A stretch of DNA of 64,000 nt from Knoxdaviesia capensis. Lineage: Eukaryota > Ascomycota > Sordariomycetes > Microascales > Gondwanamycetaceae. The position numbers were made by a program, and so were the translations under genes. This document shows positions 1 to 12,045 of this stretch, piece after piece; within the stretch, counting starts at the first letter, position 1, and every line of letters begins with the position of its first letter. The notes beneath the pieces are model-generated. The model was not told the DNA's origin and did not search any database. It worked only from the letters and a program-made list of their open reading frames with translations. Where the stretch lies: contig LNGK01000004.1 in NCBI GenBank assembly GCA_001510575.1, forward strand, positions 3,594,667-3,658,666, read 5' to 3'.

Positions 1-1227
1 AAGAAACCACCACCACTGCATTGTTTTCACGCACGCAGAAGTGCCGATGGACAGCAACCCCGATAAAAAAAGGAGTGCTCCACTGGGTGCAGCGAGATTT
101 CAAGGTTGGGCGGGCTTTGCATGTGCCGGGGTGGTGGGGTTTGCTGGTGGGTGGAGAATTGCTGGGGGTTTTCGGGAGGGTGCAGCAGAACAGGAACGAC
201 GCAGAAGAGAACGGAGAGAAAGCAAACGGCGAGGCAGATATATAGTGGGGGGAGCTTTGGAGGACGGGGGAATAACCGAAGGGTGTGATGCGGTATTTCC
301 GGGGGCCTGGAGCACTGATTTACCGTACTCCTAGGAGGGAGAGAAAGACCGAAGACACACGAGACTGACGATGGAATCAATGTTTGTGCAAACAGCACGC
401 CAACGCAAATGCGGCTCATAGCCGAAGAATATGCAGCTCTACTTCGGAGACACAAAAAAAACCGGCATGCAAAACCTTTTGGGGTCCAATAAGGGACGTT
501 CACCCCGCGGCGAAGAACGTATGTGCAGTACAGTTATGTACTACATCCCGCAGCGCGGTGCCTTTCCCCTCTTTCGCATTCCCCCCCCCGTCACCAATCC
601 AAATCGGCCGTGTTAGTCCCACAACACACCACCACCACAGCCGATCGGGAAATGACAAGCTCCAGAAACTAACGATCGGGTTTAGTATGGAGTTTCCCCC
701 GAAAAAGACTCTGTGATTCGCAGAAACAGAAAAAAAAAAGAACACGTTGGTGGAATGACGGCCTCAACAAGCTCGCATTGGTACCAGTTGAGCCCTTTTC
801 TCTCTCTTTTTTCTTTTTCTGTTTTCTTTTTTGCTCTTCCTTCCTTCCTTCTCGCTGCACCTTCGTCTGGCTTGTTTCTGGTACCGTCACTTCCTGTTTT
901 CAACTCTTAATAATATCTTACATCACCTCCTTCCTGCATCGGCTCGTGGTGAAACGCTCAATCGTCACTTGATCAATTCCTCCATTGAGAAAGAGAAGGA
1001 GCTGGCGAGATCTTCGATTGCTGCCCTACCTTATCAACTCGTCCGGACAGCAGCTTTGGCGATAGCTTCATCTGCTCTCTGTTTTCATCGTTTGCTAAAA
1101 AACACTCGCCTGAACTTTCCACTTCCACAAGTCCGTCCCCCTGTCTTAATTGTGCCGACTGTAGCCTCAATTTCTCCCCGAACCCACCCACCTCTGCGGC
1201 TCTTTGACGACAACCACCGCTCCGAAA
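1..1227. other. Intergenic / dihydroxyacetone kinase upstream region
   Basis: No convincing gene is visible in this stretch. Open frames here are short and low in complexity. It holds a CT-rich tract around 785-850 and ends in the probable 5' leader of the dihydroxyacetone kinase gene. Any gene to the left lies outside the window. Confidence 0.6.
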
Positions 1228-3100
1228 ATGTCCGCAAAACACTTCATCAACGACCCGGCCCACCTGGTCAACTCGGCGCTGCAGAGCCTCACGCTGACCA
1301 ACCCGGCCCTGGCGCTGGACGCCGCCAACAAGATCATCTACCGGCGGCCGACCCCGACGGCGGCCCCCGCGCAGGTGGCGCTGGTCAGCGGCGGCGGCTC
1401 GGGCCACGAGCCCAGCTTCGCCGCCATGGTCGGCGCCGGCATGCTGAGCGCGTCGGTGTCGGGCACGCTGTTCGCCTCGCCCAGCGCCGAGCAGATCCGC
1501 ATCGGCATCCAGAGCCGCGTCGACACCGCGCGCGGCGTGCTGGTCATCGTCATGAACTACACCGGCGACGTGCTCAACTTCGGCGTGGCCGTCGAGAAGG
1601 CGCGCGCCGCCGGCATCGACGTTGACATGGTGGTGGTCGGCGACGATGTTGGTGTGGGCCGCTCCAAGTCCGGCAAGGTCGGCCGCCGCGGCATTGCGGG
1701 CACCGTGCTGGTGCACAAGGTGGCCGGCGCCATGGCCGCGCTCGGCCACCCGCTCGCCGACGTGGCGGCGGTGGCGCGGCTGGTGTCGGAGAACCTCGTC
1801 AGTGTGGGCGCCAGCCTCGACCACGTGCACGTGCCGGGCCGCGCGATCGACTCGGCCGACTCCGACGACGCGCTGAAGCTCGGCGAGGTCGAGCTGGGCA
1901 TGGGCATCCACAACGAGCCCGGCTCGGGCCGCATCTCCGTCGAGCTGCCGGAGCTCGTCACCACCATGCTCGGCCAGCTGCTGGCCCCCAAGTCCCAGGA
2001 CGCCGACCGCGGCTTCCTCTCGCCGACCTCCGGCGAGTACGTGCTGATGGTCAACAACCTGGGCGGCGTCAGCGTGCTCGAGCTCGCCGGCATCACCGCC
2101 GAGGTCGTCGCCCAGCTGCAGAGCAAGCACGGCATTCGCCCCGTGCGCACCATCGCCGGCACCTTCATGACCAGCCTCAACGGCCTGGGCTTCAGCATCA
2201 CCCTGCTGAACCTGGCCCCGACCGCCAAGGGCCTGCCCTCGATCATCGAGCTGCTGGACGCCCCCAGCGAGGTCACCGGCTGGTCGGCCCCGATTTCCAA
2301 GGCTACCTGGGAGGCTAAGAACACCGCAACGCTTTCGGACGTGCCCCCCGAGAAGACCGACGCTATGAAGAGTGACCTGAAGATGGACGTTGCCGCTGCT
2401 CGGACGGCTCTGACTTCCGGCCTCGAGGCTCTGGTGGCCGCCGAGCCGGACGTTACGCGATACGATACCATTGTTGGTGACGGTGATTGTGGAATTGGCT
2501 TGAAGCGTGGCGCTGAAGGTACGAACATCCATAGTTTTTCCCTTTTTGCGTCTTTGGTATTCTGACCTTGACTAACCCCTTTCCCCAAATCTCTCGCTCT
2601 CCCCTCTAGCTGTTCTGGAGCACCTCTCCAAGCTCGGTTTCACCGGCGACGTGGTGGCCGACGTCGCCGGCATCGTCCCGGTCGTCGAGATGACCATGGA
2701 CGGCACATCCGGCGCGCTCTTCGCCATCTTCCTCAACTCGCTCGTGCACGCCCTGAGCAAGCTCCCCGCCGGCGCCATCTCCGTGGCGCAGTGGGCCGAC
2801 GCCCTGCAGCACAGCCTGACCGCGCTCGGCAACTACACGCCCGCGCGCCCGGGCGACCGCACGCTAATTGACGCGCTGCAGCCGTTCGTCGAGACCCTGA
2901 CCAGCTCCGGCTCCGTCACGGCCGCCGCCAAGGCTGCGCGCGCCGGCGCCGAGGGCACCAAGGGCATGGTGCCCGGGCTCGGCCGCTCCGTCTATGTCGG
3001 CGGCGATGGGTACCAGAAGGTGCCGGATCCCGGTGCCTGGGGGCTTTCGTGCTTCTTCCTTGCCCTCGCGGGCGAGAAGGTGCCGACGGTGGCTGAGTGA
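1228..3100 (+). CDS. DAK1: Dihydroxyacetone kinase (DAK, ATP-dependent, fused K and L domains)
   Basis: Two exons, 1228-2518 and 2610-3100, joined in phase 1, give 593 aa, close to yeast Dak1 (584 aa). The enzyme phosphorylates dihydroxyacetone (and glyceraldehyde) with ATP, feeding glycerol carbon into glycolysis and removing toxic dihydroxyacetone in the cytosol. The N-terminal DhaK-like domain carries the glycine-rich stretch SGGGSGHEPS. The motif GMGIHNEPG has H228, the residue that in this family binds substrate covalently as a hemiaminal. The C-terminal DhaL-like domain has the Mg-ATP motif GDGDCG, with D413, D418 and D420 at the family spacing; a Cys replaces the usual Thr. The intron (2519-2609) falls just after this motif. 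The start at 1228 is the first ATG in frame. A long open frame on the opposite strand is a by-product of GC-rich codons. Confidence 0.95.
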
Positions 3101-3884
3101 TTGTGGGATGTGAAGGTCTTTGGATATGCAGGTTCGGTGGTGGTTCTTTTTATCATATTGCCGTTGTGCCATCAATCACGCTCTACCCTTTAGAAATTTG
3201 ATTCCCTCTTACGCACATTCACATTTACGTCCTGTGCCGGAGTGACACGGCATATCTTGGTGTTCCGGGCTTTAAGTTGCCCGTTTGATTTCGTCCCATT
3301 TGCAGCTACCACGGACTTTTGTAAAAGGAAACACCGTATGAACCCGTAGCCGTAGAAGAAAACCAAATTGCAAATAGATGAAGCACACTCTCCCAAATGA
3401 AAACAGAACAGAATAGACACCATACCGACAAAACCAGGGGACAAAAACAAAAACATATCTCCTGATGAAAAAAAAGAGGATGAACCAAGATTTCCGAAGA
3501 GAGATGTGCTCCAGAAGAGGGGGCTTTGGGGACAATCAATGATGAGGAGGATGTATTGAGAGAGAGGGTAAAGTGGAGGAGACGAGTATGCCGCATCCAG
3601 TGAGAGAGAGAAAAAGCGCCCTCTGGGAGAGATCCGTGAGTGGCATTTCCGGGTGAAGGGGGCGGCGAGACCGAGGACGACCCGCGGGTTTGAGAGCAGC
3701 CGTGCGTTAAGTACATCCGGGCCTTCAAAGGACTCTCACGAGCCTCGCCGATCCGTCAAGCTCCTCCGTGGGAAGACCATCACGAGACCAACAAGATCAG
3801 GCAGGGCATGCTCCGGCACGAACCCCCCCAGGCCCCGAATCAGACGGAGGAAGGGGGAGGGGGATGAAACAAAACGAACCGCAC
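3101..3884. other. Intergenic between two convergent 3' ends
   Basis: Sequence between the ends of the dihydroxyacetone kinase and Sm D2 genes. It presumably holds both 3' UTRs. GA-rich in 3540-3660. No supported gene. Confidence 0.6.
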
Positions 3885-4608
3885 TCAACTCAAGAGCACC
3901 ATGATGACACTATCACCACGCAGGAACATCTTGCTGATGAAGCGGTCCTTGTTGACGGGGCGGCCCTTCTTGCCGTTGGCGAGGCGCGGCGTCTCGGTCC
4001 ACATCTCCTTGACGTTCTCGAGGATCATGTTGCAGTGGCGGTCGAAGGCCTTGACGCGCGCGAGCAGCTTGCGGTTGTTGCGGATCGAGATGAGCACTTG
4101 CGAGTGGCTGCGCACCGCCGTCTGCAGGATCGAGAGCGGGCCGGCGCTGAATTCGTGTTCTTCGAGCTGGGCGATCTGGTATTCCCTGGACAGAGAGAAA
4201 GAGACAGAGAGAGGGAGGAGTTAGTATGAGCGGGACGGGGCATGTTTCGTAGGGAGAGCCGTGATGTCATCTGGAGGTTTGCTTCAGGGCTGGCTATCTT
4301 CAACGGCTGCCTGGTCGGAGGACCGCAAGACCGAGGCTGCTGCCTAGCATAGCCACAACACTCCCACTGCCGGTGAGAACGGGAGAACGATAATGGGTAC
4401 TCGTGAGCATGGGGGAAACGTACGTCAACTCGTTGCGAGGCTTCGTGAGAAGTTCCCTAGAGAGCAAGAAAGAGCACGAGGTTAGCAGGTTGCGTCTGAC
4501 ATGACGGGGAGTGCCCAACGAGTGGTCGCAGCGAGGTCTTCCCAGACCGGGACAACTGTGACTCTACAGAACAGAGAGCGCGCCATACTGGATATTTGCG
4601 TCCGCCAT
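3885..4608 (-). CDS. SMD2: Small nuclear ribonucleoprotein Sm D2
   Basis: Three exons on the minus strand (4608-4589, 4456-4424, 4185-3885) give 117 aa, the normal size of Sm D2 (118 aa in human). The protein is one of seven Sm subunits that form the ring around the Sm site of the U1, U2, U4 and U5 snRNAs. Evidence is the characteristic N-terminal helix ending in [18 protein letters not shown], the Sm1 motif around [19 protein letters not shown], and the Sm2 motif ending [13 protein letters not shown]. The first exon encodes only seven residues; its CA joins the G of exon 2 to make Gln. Exon 2 is just 33 nt. Both introns have clean GT..AG ends and phases agree. The gene is convergent with the kinase and divergent from the hydrolase gene to the right. 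Confidence 0.95.
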
Positions 4609-5599
4609 GTCTGCGGGGTCGTGGGCGGGAGGCCGAAGTGTGGAGAGTCGGCGGTGGGGGAGTCGAGCGATCGGCGTTTGTGGCGGGGGACACGGGACCT
4701 GAGGAGCAAGGCGTAGGGGACTCGAAGAGAGGATGGCTGAAGTAAAGAGAGACGAGGCAGAACAAGGAGTCTCGAGATATGTGGAATGTGGCGTGTAAGA
4801 GGCCGCGAGTTCGGGTGTGGTCGTCTTGAGTGTCGTCGCAAATTGGCAATGCAATGAAGCTGTCTCTTCTTTTTTCCTCTGGTGGCCGACAAGCTGAGCG
4901 CGCATTGGCTCAATCTTTTTTGCTTGCCATCTTGGTGTGCAATATTTTGCTTGGGCAAGCCACACAAATCAGGTGTGGCGCATTTATGTGGCGCACAGTC
5001 CACAGCACACAGTGCAGACCGTATTTCGCACCCCAGGAAATCTTCGGCAAACGCAGACAGACAATTGGAGGGAAAAAAAAAGTTCGAGAGCTTTCACGCA
5101 ACAGCTTCCAAAACCCTCGGTCCCAGAGAAAAAAAAACCAGCTTTTGACGACGGCCTTTCTGAAAATCCCACCGACCTAACACACAACCTCCCCCGCACA
5201 ACAAAAGCCTTCGATTCTCCGCATCTAGACGCGAACTCTTCCGCATCGCCGACCTCGTCGCTCATTGGCTCGGCCCGACTTTTGCGCTCCATTCACCTCG
5301 ATCCCACCCACAGATATCTTGCGGAGAAGGGGGTTTGAACCGCAGAAAGCCTTGATAGACCCGGTTGGCTTGGCAATTGGACGAATTGCGCCTCGGCTAT
5401 TGCATATCGCTTTTCTATATCTCGAGACGCCAGAGTGGGAACAAGTTGCTTCACTGTCTAGACTCGTACTCGTGTGTGTGTGTGTGTGTGGAAGTGGACG
5501 GGAGAACATATCATATAACCCCCATCTTCGACTCTCCTTCGTGATCCTTCTTTTTCACCTTCCTCCGTTATCTTTTTTTTTTTTTTCAACTCCTTCTCA
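4609..5599. promoter_or_regulatory. Divergent promoter region, Sm D2 / 3-hydroxyisobutyryl-CoA hydrolase
   Basis: About 1 kb between two divergent starts. It contains several CCAAT boxes in inverted form (ATTGG near 4905, 5074 and 5264), a GT dinucleotide repeat at 5472-5490 and a T run at 5571-5586 just ahead of the hydrolase ATG. No coding gene is supported. The promoter role is inferred from position. Confidence 0.5.
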
Positions 5600-7226
5600 A
5601 TGCTCTTTCGAACTGTGTCGGTTCGCGCCACGCCTGCGGCTGCCTTCAGATCCTGTGTCCCCCGGCCAGCAATGCCTTTGCGCGCGAAGATTTCGGCGGC
5701 GAGCCCGGTTGCCTCGAGGGTCATGGTGAGTGGCTGCGCAGTAGAGTCTCCACAACCGCCGTGTGCGGATGTTTCTGCCTGTTCACATGCTAACTGTATA
5801 ACCTTTGACTTCCGCAATCTAGAGCACGCTTGCTGACTTCCAGCCGCTCCCCGAAGACGACCCCGAAGATGTGGTGTTCAGCAGTATCTACGGGCTGCGC
5901 ACAATGGAGCTCAACCGCCCGAAGAAGCTCAACTCGCTCAACGCGTCGATGATCCGCAAGATTGTGCCGCGCATGATTGAATGGGAGAAGTCGGACATGG
6001 CCAACGTGGTGGTGGTCAAGGGGGCGGGTGAGAAGGCCTTCTGTGCCGGCGGCGACGTGACCGCGCTGGCCCAGGTCAACCAGCAGCCCGACGGCTGGAA
6101 GCAGTCGGTGCACTACTTTGGCCTGGAGTACAAGCTCAACCACTACATCGCCACCTACCAGAAGCCGTACGTGGCCTTTATGGACGGCATCACCATGGGC
6201 GGCGGTGTCGGACTCAGCGTGCACGCGCCGTTCCGAATCGCCACCGAGCGCACCATGTTCGCCATGCCGGAAACCACCATCGGCTTCTTCCCGGACGTCG
6301 GCGCGTCGTTCTTCCTCCCGCGCATGAACGGCTCGATCGGCACGTACCTCGCGCTCACCAGCGACCGCCTCAAGGGCCCCGACGTGCTGTACACGGGCAT
6401 TGCCACGCACTACCTGCACTCGACCAGCCTGCCGAGCCTGGAGACGCGGCTGGCCGAGCTGCGGTTCCGCGACTACGACTCGCTGCAGACGCGGCTGGAG
6501 ATTATTGGCGACACCATCGAGGAGTTCTCGACCGGCCTGCCGCACGACCAGCCGATGACCATCGCCGGCGACCTGCGCCGCGCCATCGACCGCTGCTTCA
6601 GCAAGGACAGCATGGCCGACATCCTCGCCGCGCTGGAGAAGGAGGCTGCCGCCGAGAGCGGTGCCGGTGAGAGCACGCGCAGCTGGGCGCGCCGCACGCT
6701 GGACACGCTGCACAAGCGGTCGCCGACGGCGGTGCACGTGGCGCTGCGGCAGATGCGCGTGGCCGGCCCGTGGAGCATTGCCGAGACGTTCCGGCGCGAG
6801 AACGCGCTGGCCACGCACTTCATGCGCCACCCGGACTTCACCGAGGGCGTCACGTCGCTGCTGGTCACCCGCACCGCGCCCAAGTGGCAGCCGGCCACGC
6901 TGGAGGATATCCCCGCCGACGCCGACGTGGCCGGCCCGTTCTTCACCGTCGGCCGCGACGACGCCGACATGGCCGCGGCCACCGCGGAGTTTGCGCTGCT
7001 CACCGACCGCGACTTCACCGAGTACCCGTTTGCCTCCGTGCTGGGCGTGCCCTCGGAGCGCGAGGTGCAGGCGCTGGTGGCCGAGGGCGAGCTGACGCCC
7101 GAGGACGTGTATGTTGCTATCTGCCAGTCGCGGAAGTTCCGGCAGGGCGTCAAGCCGGTTGTTGAAGAGATCCTGGCGCGCAAGGTTGTGGCTGATGAGC
7201 GTGGCAAGGCGAAGTGGGTGGATTGA
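5600..7226 (+). CDS. EHD3: 3-hydroxyisobutyryl-CoA hydrolase, mitochondrial
   Basis: Exons 5600-5725 and 5823-7226 join in phase 0 to give 509 aa. The intron has a CTAAC branch-like site. The first exon encodes a basic, Ser/Ala-rich leader typical of a mitochondrial presequence. The rest is a crotonase-fold protein of the HIBCH subfamily: the oxyanion-hole segments FCAGGDV and GITMGGGVGL, and the subfamily signature MPETTIGFFPDVG, are all present. The enzyme releases 3-hydroxyisobutyrate from its CoA ester in valine breakdown. The yeast orthologue Ehd3 is also a component of the mitochondrial small ribosomal subunit (mS47), so a second role is possible. The opposite strand carries a 493-codon open frame that I treat as a GC-codon artefact. 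Confidence 0.93.
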
Positions 7227-9876
7227 GCGTGCGTGTAGCAACGTGGAGGCTCTCTTACAGACCCTTTGCATCCTGTGGTAGAGAACGTCTCGGTGGAGGC
7301 GTGGAAGATTTGTTTACTTTTCTTGTACGATATGGTTAAATATCATTGGCAGATTTAGGACAGTGTATTCTGTCCGTCTATAGTTTTTTTTTCTTTTTTT
7401 GTAGTACATGTAATTTCCCTTTTTTCTGTTGTACTTGATTTCGTAAGACAAGCGGCTACGGTGAAAAGAAAGAATTCAATGCATCTCGCGATGATATCAA
7501 TCCAGCCTATCAGAGCAAAGGCGGGCGGATGAAAATAACTTCAAACAAAGTGGCGTGTGCCAGGCGGGAAAAAATAAATAAATGGGCGGATGGGAAATTC
7601 TGATTGGCTGACATAAGGGGGACAGCAAACGCCGTGCCAAACGGGTTGTGTGAGTGTGTGTGAGACGATTTTCTCACGGCTTCATTGTTAGCCAAGTCAG
7701 CTGAGTTTGGACTGGGAAAAAAACAGGGCGGTGGGTTATATTCGGGTAACAGCAAAATGGGATCGGAGATAAGTGAACGCCAGGCAGCATACGGGGAAGG
7801 AGCGGAGGAGGGAAGGAACGACAGGAGGGAGATGGCCGGAAGGAGCACACACGGAGGGAAGAGGGAGGGAATCAGGTGTGCGAATGGCATCACTTTGGGG
7901 AGATGAACGGGGAGACCGGAAAACACTAGGCAGAACATCCATAGTAGGAGAGACGGCCAGAACGAGTTAACGGGCCCCCCAGCGGACCAGATTGCGGGCG
8001 AAGGAGGACACGGGAATGGCATCATCAGGGAACGAAACACCGAAGCCGGCCAGCGAAGACGAAGAAGAAGTCACAGCAGGACTACATACACAGGTACGTA
8101 CATACAGCTTACTCGATATCCAAGCGTCAATGGACTCAAGGCAGAAGGCCCCAATCCATCACGGAGTCCTGTGTGCGAGAGAGAGCGTGTAAGGCGTACC
8201 CTCGCGCAAGTATAAAAAGGAGGCCAGCACCCCGCCGCCGTTCGGGACATGGCGAAGACGACGGGCCCATTCTTCTTCCTCTTCCTCTCCTTCTTCCTCT
8301 CAAAACTCCCACCGCTTTCTGCCCTCCCCAAGTTCGCGCCATCAGGAGCCTGTCCGAGCCCGTTCCCGCCAGCCGTTGTTCCAACAAGTTTCCAACGAGA
8401 CAAGAGGGCGAAAAAAGGAAGAAGAACGACCGACCGACACAAAAGCGAAGTGCTGCCGTCCGCACCTGTATTACATAATCCCGCCTTGAACGACCAGCGG
8501 CCGACCATCCGTCCAATCACAGCCGCAGCTTAAGCTCCAGCCAATCCCGTCACGTCGTTGACCCGGGGCCCCCTGTTCGTCGCCAGCCCGTGTCGTCCTC
8601 TCCCCCACCCGGCTGATCTCCGGCTGACGGTGAGAGGGATGCGTGCGGTGCGTTGCCCAGCGCGTTGTGGTACGTTACTTGTCTGAGAGAACAGAGAGTC
8701 CAAGCTTTCCTGCGCGTGTGTGCAGGGGAAAACACGCCCTGAAGACCCCACCAAGCTCGGCCGCTCTCTTCCCTCTTTGCTTCTCAGGTCTCCCTCCATA
8801 TGCGAGAGGCTGGGGGTAGCACCACGTACGGTGCACAGAGAGACCGAGACCCAGGCCTGTTTTTGATTTCTCTCCCAGGGTACCTGGCCAAGCTGGTGCT
8901 TGGGGGCTGCTCGGTCTCCCCTCCTACCACTCGAACGCTGCTCGGGTTTCTAAATTACCTGTATTTCTGCACTTGGGCTCAATCAAACGAGGGACCCCCA
9001 AGCCCACTTCCCACCAAAACGCATGGCTGCTGTAGGCTGTTCCGCCCACTGTAGAGAGAAAAGGAAAAAAAAAAAATAACAAGGAACAATGGCCTCCTTG
9101 ACTTGCTCTCGTACTAACCGTGCCTTTGTACCCAGGTACCTGACCCTGCGACTTGGACGACGCGCCTTCCGATTTTACTTACACGCGCACTTTGCGTGTC
9201 AGCAAGGCTATCGCGATTTCTGCTCTCCTCTTGTCTGGGTTGCACCTTCCTCACCCCAATTTCGACGTTATCGTGCTTCCTTCTGGATTCTCTCTCTGTG
9301 TAAAGTTATTTCGGCCCCTCACTATTTTTTTGGTTCTTCTTCTCTTCTTTTCTTCAACGCACTTTTCGTGATACCCTCATTTTTATCTTCATCTTTCTCT
9401 CATCCCATCCTTCTCCACCCGCGAAACCACTTTCATCTACCCTTCACCTTCACCGTGAAAACCTTGATTCTTCTCCTCCCTCACTCCGAGAATTCGGTTT
9501 TTTTGTCTTTCTTTCTCGATCCTCTCTGTTCTCCTTAGAAAAGAATTTGCCTGCCTCCTCGCACTCTTCCTCTCTTCCACTTTATTTCGACCGATTATCG
9601 CGTCGATATCCGGACCATTTCAACTTCACGATAAACCGCCTTTGGCTTGCTCACCAGTGTCGTTTCTCTCACCGCCGCGCTTTCTTCTCTCCCTCTTGGA
9701 TGTGAATTCCCTCCAAGCTCCTCCTCGCCACTCTTATCCAGACTTATAGGCCTTGCCTCCTTGTTTTCTTCTCTTTGTTCTCCTCACCCCCTTCTCTCTG
9801 TCTTTTACCCTCTTCTCTCAGGCTGGCTGTCTGTCAAAAGATTTGCTGATTCCTGCGGGTGAGACGCCAATTGAAC
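7227..9876. other. Long intergenic region / leader of the Ams2-like gene
   Basis: A 2.65-kb stretch without a convincing gene. It has CCAAT sequences near 8514 and 8541, a TATA-like tataaaaa at 8211, and a strongly CT-rich tract from about 9260 to 9850 leading into the Ams2-like start. A 94-codon open frame at 8249 looks like a pyrimidine-tract artefact. The downstream gene may therefore have a long 5' UTR, possibly with introns; this cannot be decided without transcript data. Confidence 0.5.
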
Positions 9877-10516
9877 ATGGCCTCTCCTGCAGGTGCCATG
9901 GCTGGCGGCCAGAATTCTTCCATGGACGATAGCGGTGTCCAGGTCCAGCCTATGGGCTGTAAGTGCTTGTCCACTCTTCTTGCGTGTGTGTGTGTGTGTC
10001 TGTTGTACTGACTCTCCTTCCGTTTCCTCGCTGCAGTGAAGGTCCACTACACCTTTGACGCCTCGGAGAAGTGCCTCGCCCGCCTTCCCCAGCTGATCCA
10101 GGCCCGCGTTCTTCCGCTTGATGACACCCTGACCATTGGTCTTGTCGACCTCGATCTGTGCATTTCCGCCGTTCTCAATTGCAGCCCTGAAATCGCCAAT
10201 CTCCTCTCAAGCCCTCTTTCCACCCGTGACTACACCGTCTACGCCCAGGACTTCTCCGAGCCCGACACGCCTCTGGTCGGTCAAGGCATGCTCTCCTGGA
10301 TCCTCGACAAGAGCTCCAGCCAATCTCTCCACTCGACCAACATGGTTACTGGCCGTGTCACGCGGAACCTCCTGGCCGCCTTTGGCAACGGTGTCAAAGA
10401 GACCCTGGAGGTCCGCCTCAAGTTCACCGAGTGCGAGAGATTGGATCGCAGCCACTCGATTCGTCACAGCACCTCTACTCCCCAGCCGCAGATTCACCAG
10501 CAGCAACAGCAACAGC

Positions 10517-10550
<34 letters not shown>

Positions 10551-12010
10551 CCAGATGCAGCACTCTCACCTGCCTCAACACCAATCGCACGCCCAATCCT
10601 TCCACATGCCTACCCTTCCTCAGTTCTCTCTCGACATCCCCCTCAACAATGTCTCGCTTGACCCCATGAGCTCCAATCCCGCTGGCATGGATGCTCTGAC
10701 GCCGACCGGAAGCTCCGAATGGAATTTCCTGCTGCAGTCAAATCCCAACCTGGGCCACACTGCTAATCTCGGCAACATCACTAACTCCTCCTTCCACTCA
10801 CAACCCGCCAACTCCATGGGCCATCACATGAGCGGAGATGTGAGCAGAGGCGCGTCCCCCTCGGTTGCCCCCAATCGGATGGCGTCTCCTTCCGTAGCCC
10901 CGTCGGTCGAATATCAACGGCAATCATTTTCAACAGGCCACCCTCTCATCTTGACTGGGTCCCAACCTGGTGGCATGCAGAATGCCCCATTTCCTACAGA
11001 TTCGTCCATCAATGCCCCGGACATGAATGGTGCGAAGATCCTCCCTGCCGACCAATCTCGGCCGTCTTCGAGAAGTTCCCGCAAGCGAGTACCCACCGGT
11101 CGCCCCCGAGGTCGTCCGCGCAAGCGTCCTATTGAATCCGACGTCACAGGAAATACATCCGGCTACGAAGACGGCACCGACGACGACCCCCCGCCGGCAA
11201 AGAAACGCGTTGGCACTACCGTTGTTGACAAGCCCATCAACATGCCCTTTGCCTCTGCTCCCGAATCCCTGCGTGTTGCTGCCAGCACGTCGGGCTCTCT
11301 GCGGAATTTTCGTCCGATTGCCGCTGCCTCGACTCCCGCGCCGATGAGCGATTCTGGGTTCGGCTCAAGTGGCCCTGCCAACCACCTGCAGGACGTTCCT
11401 CGCGCCCCAACCCCCGTGCCCCAGAAGGATGCTCCTATTCGTGGTGCCCGTGCGGCCCTCCTCCGCCGGCAGTCTTCGATGAGCCAAGATGCTATGCAGA
11501 TTCTTCGGACCTTCCCGGACTCGAGAACTACCCCTGCCTTCTCCCCTCCCGGCACTTACGATAACGCCCATTCCCCGCCCGATTCGACTGTGGGCCAGAC
11601 CCCGAACTTCTCCGAGGAGAGCGGCGGCGAGATTGGTTCATCCCCACCGGTACCTAGAGAGACCCCGTACAACCCCTCTAGCCCCGTGCTCTCCAGCCCT
11701 ATCCTCCCCCGAATGCCTCAGGATCGCCTTGATTCTGGCCTGATGAGTGGCGGGCCCGAAGACTTTGTCGACGAAGAAGAGCCCAGACCTAAGCAGCAAG
11801 AGCCTCAGCTCATGCCCAGAGTTTCTGACACACGTGTTGTGCATACTCGAAAAGCTAATGTCCCGGTTCATGTGTTCCACATCGATAAACGGGCCTCTGG
11901 CACTTCGGCAGCCACAAGACGGTCAGGCAGCACGTCGCGGAATGCGCACCCTTTGCCATCGTCGGATGCTAACCTGCTACAACAGGCACACCACCCCCAC
12001 CCCCACCACC

Positions 12011-12045
<35 letters not shown>

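Noticed and set aside
973..2532. 519-codon open frame on the minus strand opposite the dihydroxyacetone kinase gene
   Set aside because: It mirrors a GC-rich gene; its composition (Gly, Ala, Val, His, Arg) shows no domain, and the plus strand is a clear known enzyme.
5325..5350. Sequence resembling a tRNA T-loop (ggtttgaaccgc)
   Set aside because: No matching D-arm, anticodon arm or acceptor stem nearby.
5790..7271. 493-codon minus-strand open frame opposite the hydrolase gene
   Set aside because: Codon-bias shadow of a well-identified gene; no recognisable motif.
8249..8533. 94-codon open frame with a signal-peptide-like start 38 nt after a TATA-like sequence
   Set aside because: Its hydrophobic start comes from a CT-rich tract, and the TATA box is too close to the ATG. 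No family resemblance.
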